The notes beneath the pieces were generated by a model. That model was not told the DNA's origin, did not search any database, and saw nothing but the letters and a program-made list of their open reading frames with translations. From contig JAUVBH010000044.1 in the NCBI GenBank assembly GCA_030591285.1, positions 1 through 9,219 of the forward strand: DNA of 9,219 nt, given 5' to 3'. The number at the start of each line of letters is the position of its first letter. Positions within the stretch are counted from its first letter, which is position 1. The DNA is from Thermoplasmatota archaeon (GTDB lineage Archaea > Thermoplasmatota > Penumbrarchaeia > Penumbrarchaeales > Penumbrarchaeaceae). The translations under genes were made by a program, and so were the position numbers. Of the stretch, positions 1-6,819 are shown in pieces.

Positions 1-343
1 CCACCAGGGCACAGTTCATGGCGCTTGCGATTACCATTGAGATCTCCAGTGCTTTGGGGTCCAATTCAAATGGCGGGGTGTCATCGATCTCATAGGAACA
101 GGTTGTATCTCTAAAGAATTGGTACGTGATGTTCTTCTTTGTCTTGAACTCCATGAGTGCGGTTCCATCATAGGTTCCCATCTCTGATAGAGTGGGCCTC
201 ATATGCCTGATGATCTCGTAATGTGCGGGATCGTTCCGGTATATTGGGGGGCATCTGCAAAACAGCTTCCTTTCGGTCAAAAGCTGTTGGTGGATCTCAA
301 GTCCACACTTGAAACCCAGGGCCTCAAAGTCCGCATCATGCAT
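1..343 (-). CDS. gatE: Glu-tRNA(Gln) amidotransferase subunit E, N-terminal part (cut by window edge)
   Basis: Subunit E of the archaeal GatDE amidotransferase, which converts misacylated Glu-tRNA(Gln) to Gln-tRNA(Gln) in the cytoplasm. GatE binds the tRNA and activates the glutamate, while GatD supplies ammonia. Reading the minus strand gives an open frame with the family's N-terminal signature: LGFKCGLEIHQQL, then KLFCRCP with its Cys-x-Cys pair, RPTLSEMG and DTTCSYEIDDTPP. It runs off the left edge after about 114 residues of a protein normally above 600. Two starts are possible: ATG at 358 or ATG at 343. I chose 343 because GGAG (356-353) sits 9 nt ahead of it and the short lead-in to GLEIHQQL fits the family. 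The 358 start would add MERLT. Promoter-like sequence lies at 394-402. The family call is firm because these motifs are specific to GatB/GatE and the gene carries the archaeal E-type N-terminus. Confidence 0.93.
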   Translation of the reverse strand, partial: MHDADFEALGFKCGLEIHQQLLTERKLFCRCPPIYRNDPAHYEIIRHMRPTLSEMGTYDGTALMEFKTKKNITYQFFRDTTCSYEIDDTPPFELDPKALEISMVIASAMNCALV

Positions 344-393
344 GGTTAGTCGCTCCATGTCCACTATAGGATAGAACCCGAAAATCGGCGACC

Positions 394-402
394 TATTTAA
401 AA
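394..402 (-). promoter_or_regulatory. TATA box of gatE
   Basis: On the minus strand the element reads TTTTAAATA. Its centre is about 40 nt before the ATG at 358 and 55 nt before the ATG at 343. An archaeal start site 25-27 nt downstream would fall near 371, giving a short leader of about 13 or 28 nt depending on the start used. The box is inferred from position and composition only. Confidence 0.5.
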
Positions 403-601
403 TCGTGGTCAATGCCTCTACTTTACATGTTAAATCTTGCCAATACTGGCTTTTTTTATGGATCATGAGATTTCAGATCTGCCGACCTATACATGGCAAA
501 ATATGCCATATTTACCCCAATACATACCACATTACAGATTAATGGACTGTCTACTGTGTTCAGCAAAACTGATATACCTAGTACAGTAAAGGGGATAAGG
601 A
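403..601. other. Core of the gene-free region between gatE and the first surface gene
   Basis: The full gene-free stretch is 344-672. It holds two divergent promoters, one near each end, and AT-rich DNA between them. A T7 run at 451-457 on the plus strand has no GC-rich hairpin in front. A 60-codon minus-strand frame (456-638) is open here but has a TTG start and no ribosome binding site, and it lies across the opposing gene's promoter, so I do not call it as a gene. I see no tRNA or other structured RNA here. Confidence 0.5.
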
Positions 602-610
602 ATATATATT
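594..610 (+). promoter_or_regulatory. BRE/TATA promoter of the first surface-protein gene
   Basis: A purine-rich BRE-like stretch (GATAAGGA, 594-601) leads into ATATATATT (602-610). Transcription would be expected to begin near 630-632, about 40 nt before the ATG at 673. That puts the start point at the left edge of the inverted repeat at 632-648, so the hairpin would form the first bases of the mRNA. Confidence 0.55.
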
Positions 611-631
611 TCAACAATACATGGGGCCCGA

Positions 632-648
632 ACCTCAATATTTGAGGT
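632..648 (+). promoter_or_regulatory. Inverted repeat at the predicted mRNA 5' end, containing an SD-like motif
   Basis: ACCTCAA (632-638) and TTGAGGT (642-648) are perfect 7-bp arms around a TAT loop. The right arm carries GAGGT, continued as GAGGTG to 649, which matches the anti-Shine-Dalgarno end of 16S rRNA. The left arm carries ACCTC, which mimics that anti-SD sequence. In RNA the hairpin would hide the motif; in DNA the site could be an operator beside the start of transcription. The motif is 14 nt from the GTG at 664 and farther from the ATG codons, so its role as the working ribosome site is uncertain. GGTGAT at 663-668 fits the ATG at 673 better. Confidence 0.45.
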
Positions 649-672
649 GCTGGCTCTCAATGGGTGATGCGC

Positions 673-3600
673 ATGAGGCAATCTAAGAGAATTCTACCCC
701 TGTTCATGGTTCTGATGTTTGTGGCCGGATCCCTTCTGTTAATGGTTTCTACCGGAAACGAGGATGCGGTCGGAGCACCAACGAGAGGTGTGCTTTACGG
801 ACATACGGAATCATTCAATCTAACGTTTAGCAAACCGACCTTCTATGGAGATAAGGATCCCCATAACAACAACAAGTATGTTGGGAACAATACCTGGGAC
901 GATATCGCATTCGTTATCTTCTTCCAAGACCAGCATACAGACACCACTTCCGCAGGTGGAAATACGGTGAACATCGCCGACATCTACCAGGCCCTCTATG
1001 TTAACCTCAGCGGAGACTCTTTCGTCTCCGGAACGGATGAGACCATCCTGATGGAGGATTTCACGGCAACCTGGTGTGGTTTTTGCACATCAATAATCGG
1101 AAGCATGGAGAGGTTGGACCATGACAGCGACTGGTTCCCTGAAAAATATGTCGGTGTTCAGTTCCATATCAGCGGTACTTATGGTAACAACATCGGTCCT
1201 TCCAGGAAGAATTATTACTGCTCTTCCTCAGGTATCCCGACATGGGTGATCGATGGTGTAGATGCTACTATAGGCGGAGGGACATCTCCTAACAATTCGG
1301 CAACGGATTCTTCCATAAAGGGCAAGATCAATAACAGGATCGGAACCTCTGCCTTCAATATAACCGCAAAAGCTGGGCATACTTCTACCCAGGCATGGGT
1401 CGATTTCTCCTTCAAGATCGAGGACCAGAACTTCGACAACAAGCTAGTTGACCTCAATGTTTTGATGGTCCAGGATGCTTTCCCTCGAAGACATGGAACC
1501 AACTCGGATGCGTATCTGGGACTGATCGCAGAATCTATGCAGAGCCCGACCATCTTTTCAGGTGTTCAGGGATCGAACCCGGTCATCTCGAACATCGCCC
1601 CAACCGATGGGACCATTCTGAGCGGTACAGTTGATGTGACCTTTGATGTCACTGATGCTGACGCTGATGATGCCAAAATAATCTCCACTGTTGAGGTGAA
1701 GGCAGTCGGTGGCCTTGATTGGGCAAAACTGACCAAGAGCGGTGGTGTATACAAGTGGAACACCGCGGCCAAGAGCGGAGAGGACAATCTCTATCCAGAT
1801 GGTGACTACGAGATCAGGATCTCTTCATCCGATTACTGGGAGGAAGTGGGTACCGAGACCATCCAGGTATCGGTCCTTAATCCAGACATACCCACCATCG
1901 CTCTCAATGACCAGCAGATCCAGGACCAACTGGATGATGGAATGATCGAGGGTGGACTCGACATTATCTGGATGGCCGAGGATGATGAGGATGGTTCCGA
2001 TCTTTCCATAGACCTCTACTATATGAGACCCGGAATGGAATGGACGGTAATTGCCGAGGATCAACTCAATGCAGGTGTTTATACCTGGGATACCAGCGAT
2101 CCAAGAATTCCGGACAATGACAGATACAGGGTCATGGTCAAGGCAACGGACAGCGACAATATGACCGTTGAAATGGCCGGAGCCTTCGACTTCGAGATCA
2201 ACAACCCCGACCCACCAACACTTGAACTGATATCTCCAAGGGAAGGTCAGGAACTTTCCGGAAAACCGTCTATCAGGTGGACAGCACAGGATGATGAGGA
2301 TTCCCAGACAAAGCTCAGTGTTGACATCTTCATTTCCCAGGACGAGGGATTGACGTATACTCCCGTCGTTGCAGGAGTGTCCAATACCGGATCATATATC
2401 TTTGACACCTCCTACTACGATGATGGAGAGGGATACAAGGTAAAGGTAGCTGTGAAGGACTCAACAGATAGATCCACCGAGGTAGAATCCGGAGTGTTCT
2501 CGATCTATAACAATGACCTCCCGGGATGCAGGATCGTATCACCTTCAGAGGAGGAGATGGTAACTGACACCATTACGGTCGAATGGTCATCCAACGATCA
2601 GGAGGATGAACCAGAAGATATGACCTTCTCTCTTTACTACATGTTCTCTGGAGGAACATATTGGAAGGAACTGGCAACGGATGAACCAAATACCGGAACC
2701 TTCCCACTTGACACCCTTGACTTCGATGAAGGAGATGGTGTCTATACCCTCAGATTGATAGTTACAGATTCAAGAGGAGAGCTTTCCGATGCAAGTCAGG
2801 TACTCTTCACGGTGTACAATCCAGACACCCCTGAGGTAATCAGCGCAAGTGGACCTACGGCACCCGTAGAGAAAGCAGCAAGTTTCACATGGTATGCAGA
2901 GGATGATGACCCCTACGAGACCGATGGTCTGAAGGTATGGTTCTATTACTCCACCAATGGTGAGATCTGGAATACTCTTGAAGAGGGAATGGCCAATACG
3001 GGATCATATACCATGGATGTAACGGGTCTGGATGATGGTACATACAGTGTCAAGATGGTCATCGCAGACTGCCAGCCTGGAGAATTCAACAGGACGGTCG
3101 AGCATCTGTTCATGGACATCACTGTGGATAACAATGATGCACCCACCATTGAGATGACCTCCTCACCTGATCCATCCATCGAGCATGAGGATACAGTATC
3201 TGCTTCATGGTCTGGAAGTGACGCCGAGGGAGACAAACTGTATTATACAGCATATTACAGGCCTGTTGGAGACTCAGGATGGACCACAGTTCCTGGTGCC
3301 TTCAGGATCACATCAACCAGTCTGAACTGGGATATCAGCACACTCCCTGCCGGCGATTACGAGTTGAAGATCGTTGTGGTCGAGGATACAAGGGACAGCT
3401 TCGAATCCGAGGTTATCACCACAGCTTTCACTGTGAAGGAGAAAGCAGGAGTGATAATCGATGATGATGACGACGATGACATCATCACACCTCAGGATAA
3501 TGGAGATGAAAGCAACCTTGGACTGATCCTGGGAATAGTCATTGCGGTCATTGTTCTCATCATCATAGGCCTCCTGATCGGAGGACTTCTGATAATGAAC

Positions 3601-3909
3601 AAGAGGAAGACAGCTGCAAACCAGCTTCCACCACCGGGTGGGCTTCCGCAACAGTCTCAAACGACCGGACTTCCAGGACAGGTTGATGTAGGACAGCTCG
3701 CAGCTGCTCCAGCAACACAACCAGGACTTCCACCAGCACCAGGCCCACAGGAACCAGAGCTTGCACCTGCCCAGCCAGAGGCAGCAGCTCCAGTTCCGGA
3801 AGAGGCTCCAGCTGTTCCAGAGCAAGCACCGGTTGCTCCAACACCAGAGCCACAGCCAGCTCCGGCCCCTGCACCTGAAGTCCCTCCACAGGCACCTCCA
3901 ACGGTCTAA
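673..3909 (+). CDS. Membrane-anchored surface protein: Omp28/thioredoxin-like domain, six Ig-like repeats, Pro/Ala-rich tail
   Basis: Predicted type I surface protein of 1078 residues. No characterised homologue is recognised, so the role is inferred from layout. Residues 1-35 form a signal peptide (basic N-terminus, hydrophobic core, likely cleavage after VGA). Residues 40-300 form an Omp28-related module: a WDDIAFVI strand, a thioredoxin-type site ATWCGFC (Cys135, Cys138), a GIPTWVIDG segment with the likely cis-proline, and a beta-rich part ending in PRRHGTN. Six Ig-like repeats follow (about 302-923), often with acidic DDED loops and NTGSY-type turns. An Asp7 run (930-936) precedes one helix (949-975), a basic NKRK stop-transfer and a roughly 100-residue Pro/Ala/Gln/Glu tail in the cytoplasm. 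Start choice: the ATG at 673 has GGTGAT at 663-668; GTG 664 and ATG 667 are in frame and possible. The gene ends at its own terminator. A thiol-disulfide role outside the cell is plausible but unproven. Confidence 0.88.
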   Translation: MRQSKRILPLFMVLMFVAGSLLLMVSTGNEDAVGAPTRGVLYGHTESFNLTFSKPTFYGDKDPHNNNKYVGNNTWDDIAFVIFFQDQHTDTTSAGGNTVNIADIYQALYVNLSGDSFVSGTDETILMEDFTATWCGFCTSIIGSMERLDHDSDWFPEKYVGVQFHISGTYGNNIGPSRKNYYCSSSGIPTWVIDGVDATIGGGTSPNNSATDSSIKGKINNRIGTSAFNITAKAGHTSTQAWVDFSFKIEDQNFDNKLVDLNVLMVQDAFPRRHGTNSDAYLGLIAESMQSPTIFSGVQGSNPVISNIAPTDGTILSGTVDVTFDVTDADADDAKIISTVEVKAVGGLDWAKLTKSGGVYKWNTAAKSGEDNLYPDGDYEIRISSSDYWEEVGTETIQVSVLNPDIPTIALNDQQIQDQLDDGMIEGGLDIIWMAEDDEDGSDLSIDLYYMRPGMEWTVIAEDQLNAGVYTWDTSDPRIPDNDRYRVMVKATDSDNMTVEMAGAFDFEINNPDPPTLELISPREGQELSGKPSIRWTAQDDEDSQTKLSVDIFISQDEGLTYTPVVAGVSNTGSYIFDTSYYDDGEGYKVKVAVKDSTDRSTEVESGVFSIYNNDLPGCRIVSPSEEEMVTDTITVEWSSNDQEDEPEDMTFSLYYMFSGGTYWKELATDEPNTGTFPLDTLDFDEGDGVYTLRLIVTDSRGELSDASQVLFTVYNPDTPEVISASGPTAPVEKAASFTWYAEDDDPYETDGLKVWFYYSTNGEIWNTLEEGMANTGSYTMDVTGLDDGTYSVKMVIADCQPGEFNRTVEHLFMDITVDNNDAPTIEMTSSPDPSIEHEDTVSASWSGSDAEGDKLYYTAYYRPVGDSGWTTVPGAFRITSTSLNWDISTLPAGDYELKIVVVEDTRDSFESEVITTAFTVKEKAGVIIDDDDDDDIITPQDNGDESNLGLILGIVIAVIVLIIIGLLIGGLLIMNKRKTAANQLPPPGGLPQQSQTTGLPGQVDVGQLAAAPATQPGLPPAPGPQEPELAPAQPEAAAPVPEEAPAVPEQAPVAPTPEPQPAPAPAPEVPPQAPPTV
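1576..3441 (+). repeat. Six tandem Ig-like repeats of about 100 residues in the first surface protein
   Basis: Repeats lie at roughly residues 302-402, 406-511, 514-614, 616-716, 719-820 and 823-923. They are joined by linkers of the type NNPDPP, NNDLP, YNPDTP and NNDAP. Shared landmarks are an acidic loop (DDEDGSDL, DDEDSQTK, DQEDEPED), a strand such as LSIDLYYM, a turn such as NTGSY or NTGTF followed by a DT-type end, and a closing strand such as YRVMVKATDS. The pattern resembles the Kre9/KNH-type Ig-like fold. The first and last repeats are the most diverged. Boundaries are judged by eye. Confidence 0.75.
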
Positions 3910-3925
3910 GTTGGAACAATATCTC

Positions 3926-3959
3926 AATGGGGCGGTTCTCTAACCGCCCCATTTTTTTT
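3926..3959 (+). terminator. Hairpin plus T8 terminator after the first surface gene
   Basis: A 12-bp perfect stem (3926-3937 with 3942-3953, core GGGGCGG/CCGCCCC) closes a CTCT loop and runs into eight T residues (3952-3959). It starts 17 nt after the TAA stop of the upstream gene and ends just before the promoter of the next one. It has the form of a bacterial intrinsic terminator. Archaeal RNA polymerase needs mainly the U tract, so the long GC stem is more than the minimum and may also protect the mRNA 3' end. Confidence 0.85.
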
Positions 3960-3971
3960 GTACTCTCACAA

Positions 3972-3982
3972 TAATAAAATAT
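3972..3982 (+). promoter_or_regulatory. TATA-like element of the second surface-protein gene
   Basis: TAATAAAATAT lies 42 nt before the ATG at 4024, directly downstream of the terminator that closes the preceding gene. The expected start of transcription is near 4003, giving a leader of about 20 nt that ends in AAGGTGAT. This supports separate transcription of the two paralogues. Confidence 0.5.
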
Positions 3983-4023
3983 CAGTAGCTTACATGCTCC
4001 TTTGTTCGTACAGCGAAGGTGAT

Positions 4024-6819
4024 ATGTTGAAAGCTCTAAAGTTGGCTATTCCCCTAATAGTTTTGATCGGTCTCCTCTTCACGGCTCTTCCATTTTCCAC
4101 GGTGGGTGCTGATGAAGCTCCCTCAAAGGGACTAATGGGTTACAAGGAAACACTGAACGTTTCATTTCCTAAACCGAATTTCTATACCAGCAATGACCCC
4201 CATAATGGTGCAGATGTGGAGGCAAACCCCTGGGATGATATTGCTTTCGTAATAATGATCCAGAGCGGCAATAGGGTCACAAAGACAGAGAACGCCGGGG
4301 CGGGGGGGGAAACAGCATCCTGCGCTGATATATACCAGGCAATTTTCGTCACACTGGATGGTAAGACCATTTCAACAGGGACCCAGCAGAGGATCATGGT
4401 CGAGGATTTCACAGCTACATGGTGTACTTATTGCACCGGAGTAATTGGGGCCTTGAACAGATTGGACATGGATGAGACCATGTTTCCGGACAAATACATC
4501 GGAGTTGAATGGCACTCAGGTGGAGGTACATATGGGGTCGGTGAGCCCCTTGCGAGTGCTGTGGAGAGGAGAGACTCATATTCCCTTCAGGGAGGCATCC
4601 CAAGATATGTAATTGATGGTGTGGACCCTTGGGTTGGGGGTAGTTCTTCTGCAAACAATACTGCCATTGATGATCGGATCAGGAGCTCCATCTCTGCAAG
4701 GAACACTCCAGCAATGATCAGCATAGAGACACACGCAGGACACACATCCAATAACGCATGGGTGGAGTTTACATTCACCGTTGAAAGTGACACGTTCACC
4801 AACACCAATGTCGAAGCCCATGTGGCACTGGTCCAGGATGCATATCCCAGAAGACATGGGACTAACGCGAATGCCCGGCTTGGATGGATCGGACAGGACA
4901 TCTATACTGCCCAGGTCCTCCAGAAAGAGGCTCCTCTCGTCCAACTTAAAGAAGATCGCATGGCCAACGATATCGATGATCTCGGACATGTAGAGGGGGT
5001 CTTCGAGATCCAGTGGAGAGCTGAGGACAAAGAGGATGGTAATTACCTCACAGTGGACCTATATTATGCAAAGGGCAGGGGAGATTGGGTCCCGATTGAG
5101 ATGGATGTTCCCAACACCGGCAGCTATGATTGGGATACTTTCGACCCAAGGATCCCGGATGGAGATGATTACAAGATCAAGGTCGTTGCAATGGATTCAG
5201 ATGACATGATAGGAGAAGCTGCACTTCCATTCGAGTTCGAGATCAACAATCCTGACCCGCCAAATGTTGTGATCGCATTCCCTTCGGAGGATGGGGAGGT
5301 CATGACAGGGACCGGGACGGTAAGATGGTGGTCCTCAGATGATGAGGATGATAAGAACCTTCTATCCATAGACGTCACCCTCTCTTCCGATCTTGGAGCC
5401 ACTTTCGAGACATTGGCGACGGACATCCCCAATTCCGGATCATATTCATTCGATACCTCGGCACATCCTGATGGATCAGAATACATTATCGGGGTTAAGG
5501 CAACAGATCCCAAGGGATTGACCAATTCCACGATCTCGAACCAGTTCACTATCTTCAATAATGACCCACCCGAGAATCTCATCACTTTCCCATCCGAGGG
5601 AGAGAAGGTGTCAGGTACCATCGAATTCACATGGGACACTATGGATGAGGAGGATGAAGCAGAGGACATGAAGTATGATCTTTCCATCATGAATGTTGAC
5701 GATGGGATCTGGCAAAAGCTGGTCAGTTCTCAATCCAACACAGGTTCATTCGAATTCGACACACTTTCACTGGAGATGGGGGATGGGGACTATCAGATCA
5801 GAATAATGGTCCGTGACAGCCACGGAGAGTATGCTGAACCACACATCGTGGAATTCAAGGTCTATAATCCCGACCTGCCAGAAGTACTAAACGCTCAAGC
5901 TCCAAGGAGTCCAGTCTCCGGAACAGCTGAATTCTATTATACTCTCAGCGACCCTGATCTGGGTGAATCAGAGCTTCTTACCCCTACTTTCCATATATCA
6001 AAAGACGGGATCAAATGGGACCTACTAGGTGAAGCAGTTCCGAATACGGGAACATTCTACCTTGATACGCTGGACCTCGAAGATGACGAATACCAGATCA
6101 GGATAACAGTTGCTGACCCGGTATTGACCGGTCAGTCCACCACTTTCATATATCCTGAATTCGAGGTCAACAATCCTGATACACCATCCATTTCTTTGAT
6201 AGGGGCCCCCACGATAGACTCGAACAACACGGGGGACATACCAATCTCCTGGAGCGGTGAGGACGCCGATGGTGATGTTCTGAAGTACTATCTCTATTAC
6301 AGTGACGCATCTCTCATCAGCTGGATGCCTATCTATGAAGCACAGGCGATCACATCAAGTTCCTACATCTGGAATACTTCTGAATTGGAATCCGGTGATT
6401 ATATTCTGAAGATCGTTGTAAAGGATGGTACCAAAGCAGACCTCCAGACAGAGGTCCTGACACAATCCTTCCACATCCATATTGTTGAGGATGTCATCAC
6501 CGATCCAAAGAGTGGAGATAAGGATTCAACGACCACCAGCGAGACAGACAATACAACGCTTCTGATCGTAGTGTTCGTTGGCATTGTATTCATTCTGATA
6601 ATTGTGGTTATGGGAATGGTGCTGGTTCTAATGAAAAGAAAAGCAGCTCCTGTTCAGATGATGCCTCCACCTCAGCAACCTGCAATGCCACCTGCGGCAT
6701 CCGGAGGACCTCTTCCACCAGTGCAGCAACCTCAAACGCAACTTCCACCCCAACCGGTGCAGCAGCTGCCTCCAACACAACCACAGCAGACCTACATTCC
6801 GCCTCAGAACCCGTTATAG
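4024..6819 (+). CDS. Membrane-anchored surface protein: Omp28/thioredoxin-like domain, five Ig-like repeats, Pro/Gln-rich tail
   Basis: Paralogue of the gene before it, 931 residues, same predicted topology. Signal peptide 1-29 (hydrophobic core, likely cleavage after VGA). Omp28-related module about 30-300 with WDDIAFVI, the active-site type ATWCTYC (Cys134, Cys137), GIPRYVIDG with the likely cis-proline, and PRRHGTN. Five Ig-like repeats at about 304-820, a Ser/Thr/Asp linker, one helix (844-870), a KRK stop-transfer, and a 61-residue Pro/Gln-rich cytoplasmic tail. The ATG at 4024 was chosen because AAGGTGAT (4016-4023) directly precedes it and the signal peptide begins here; the frame is open back to a TTG at 3958, but that would start in the upstream terminator. 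Relative to its neighbour it lacks the first Ig repeat, and it has Cys100 but not the Cys near the cis-proline. A role as a tethered extracellular thiol-disulfide protein is inferred. Its stop overlaps the antiporter gene tail-to-tail. Confidence 0.88.
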   Translation: MLKALKLAIPLIVLIGLLFTALPFSTVGADEAPSKGLMGYKETLNVSFPKPNFYTSNDPHNGADVEANPWDDIAFVIMIQSGNRVTKTENAGAGGETASCADIYQAIFVTLDGKTISTGTQQRIMVEDFTATWCTYCTGVIGALNRLDMDETMFPDKYIGVEWHSGGGTYGVGEPLASAVERRDSYSLQGGIPRYVIDGVDPWVGGSSSANNTAIDDRIRSSISARNTPAMISIETHAGHTSNNAWVEFTFTVESDTFTNTNVEAHVALVQDAYPRRHGTNANARLGWIGQDIYTAQVLQKEAPLVQLKEDRMANDIDDLGHVEGVFEIQWRAEDKEDGNYLTVDLYYAKGRGDWVPIEMDVPNTGSYDWDTFDPRIPDGDDYKIKVVAMDSDDMIGEAALPFEFEINNPDPPNVVIAFPSEDGEVMTGTGTVRWWSSDDEDDKNLLSIDVTLSSDLGATFETLATDIPNSGSYSFDTSAHPDGSEYIIGVKATDPKGLTNSTISNQFTIFNNDPPENLITFPSEGEKVSGTIEFTWDTMDEEDEAEDMKYDLSIMNVDDGIWQKLVSSQSNTGSFEFDTLSLEMGDGDYQIRIMVRDSHGEYAEPHIVEFKVYNPDLPEVLNAQAPRSPVSGTAEFYYTLSDPDLGESELLTPTFHISKDGIKWDLLGEAVPNTGTFYLDTLDLEDDEYQIRITVADPVLTGQSTTFIYPEFEVNNPDTPSISLIGAPTIDSNNTGDIPISWSGEDADGDVLKYYLYYSDASLISWMPIYEAQAITSSSYIWNTSELESGDYILKIVVKDGTKADLQTEVLTQSFHIHIVEDVITDPKSGDKDSTTTSETDNTTLLIVVFVGIVFILIIVVMGMVLVLMKRKAAPVQMMPPPQQPAMPPAASGGPLPPVQQPQTQLPPQPVQQLPPTQPQQTYIPPQNPL
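4933..6483 (+). repeat. Five tandem Ig-like repeats in the second surface protein
   Basis: Repeats lie at roughly residues 304-408, 411-511, 513-614, 617-717 and 719-820, with linkers such as NNPDPP, NNDPP, YNPDLP and NNPDTP. They align one-to-one in order with repeats 2-6 of the upstream paralogue. For example, its first repeat ends in WDTFDPRIPDGDDYKIKV and then FEFEINNPDPP, matching WDTSDPRIPDNDRYRVMV and FDFEINNPDPP in the neighbour's second repeat. Boundaries are judged by eye. Confidence 0.75.

Noticed and set aside
456..638. 60-codon minus-strand frame encoding a hydrophobic, two-helix-like peptide
   Set aside because: It starts with TTG, has no ribosome binding site or fitting TATA box, and lies across the promoter of the opposing surface gene. 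AT-rich DNA often gives hydrophobic frames by chance.
3620..3906. CCA/GCA-rich stretch considered as a CRISPR-like or tandem DNA repeat
   Set aside because: There is no fixed unit length or spacer pattern; the periodicity is the codon usage of a Pro/Ala-rich protein tail in frame.
3313..3952. Long antisense frames of 204 and 129 codons over the end of the first surface gene
   Set aside because: They arise from the low-complexity Pro/Ala/Gln codons of the tail read backwards; the products are Trp/Leu/Cys-rich or Leu/Val/Glu repeats with no family resemblance.
3958..4023. N-terminal extension of the second surface protein to a TTG at 3958
   Set aside because: The extension starts inside the T tract of the terminator and includes the TATA-like element; the signal peptide and AAGGTGAT fit the ATG at 4024.
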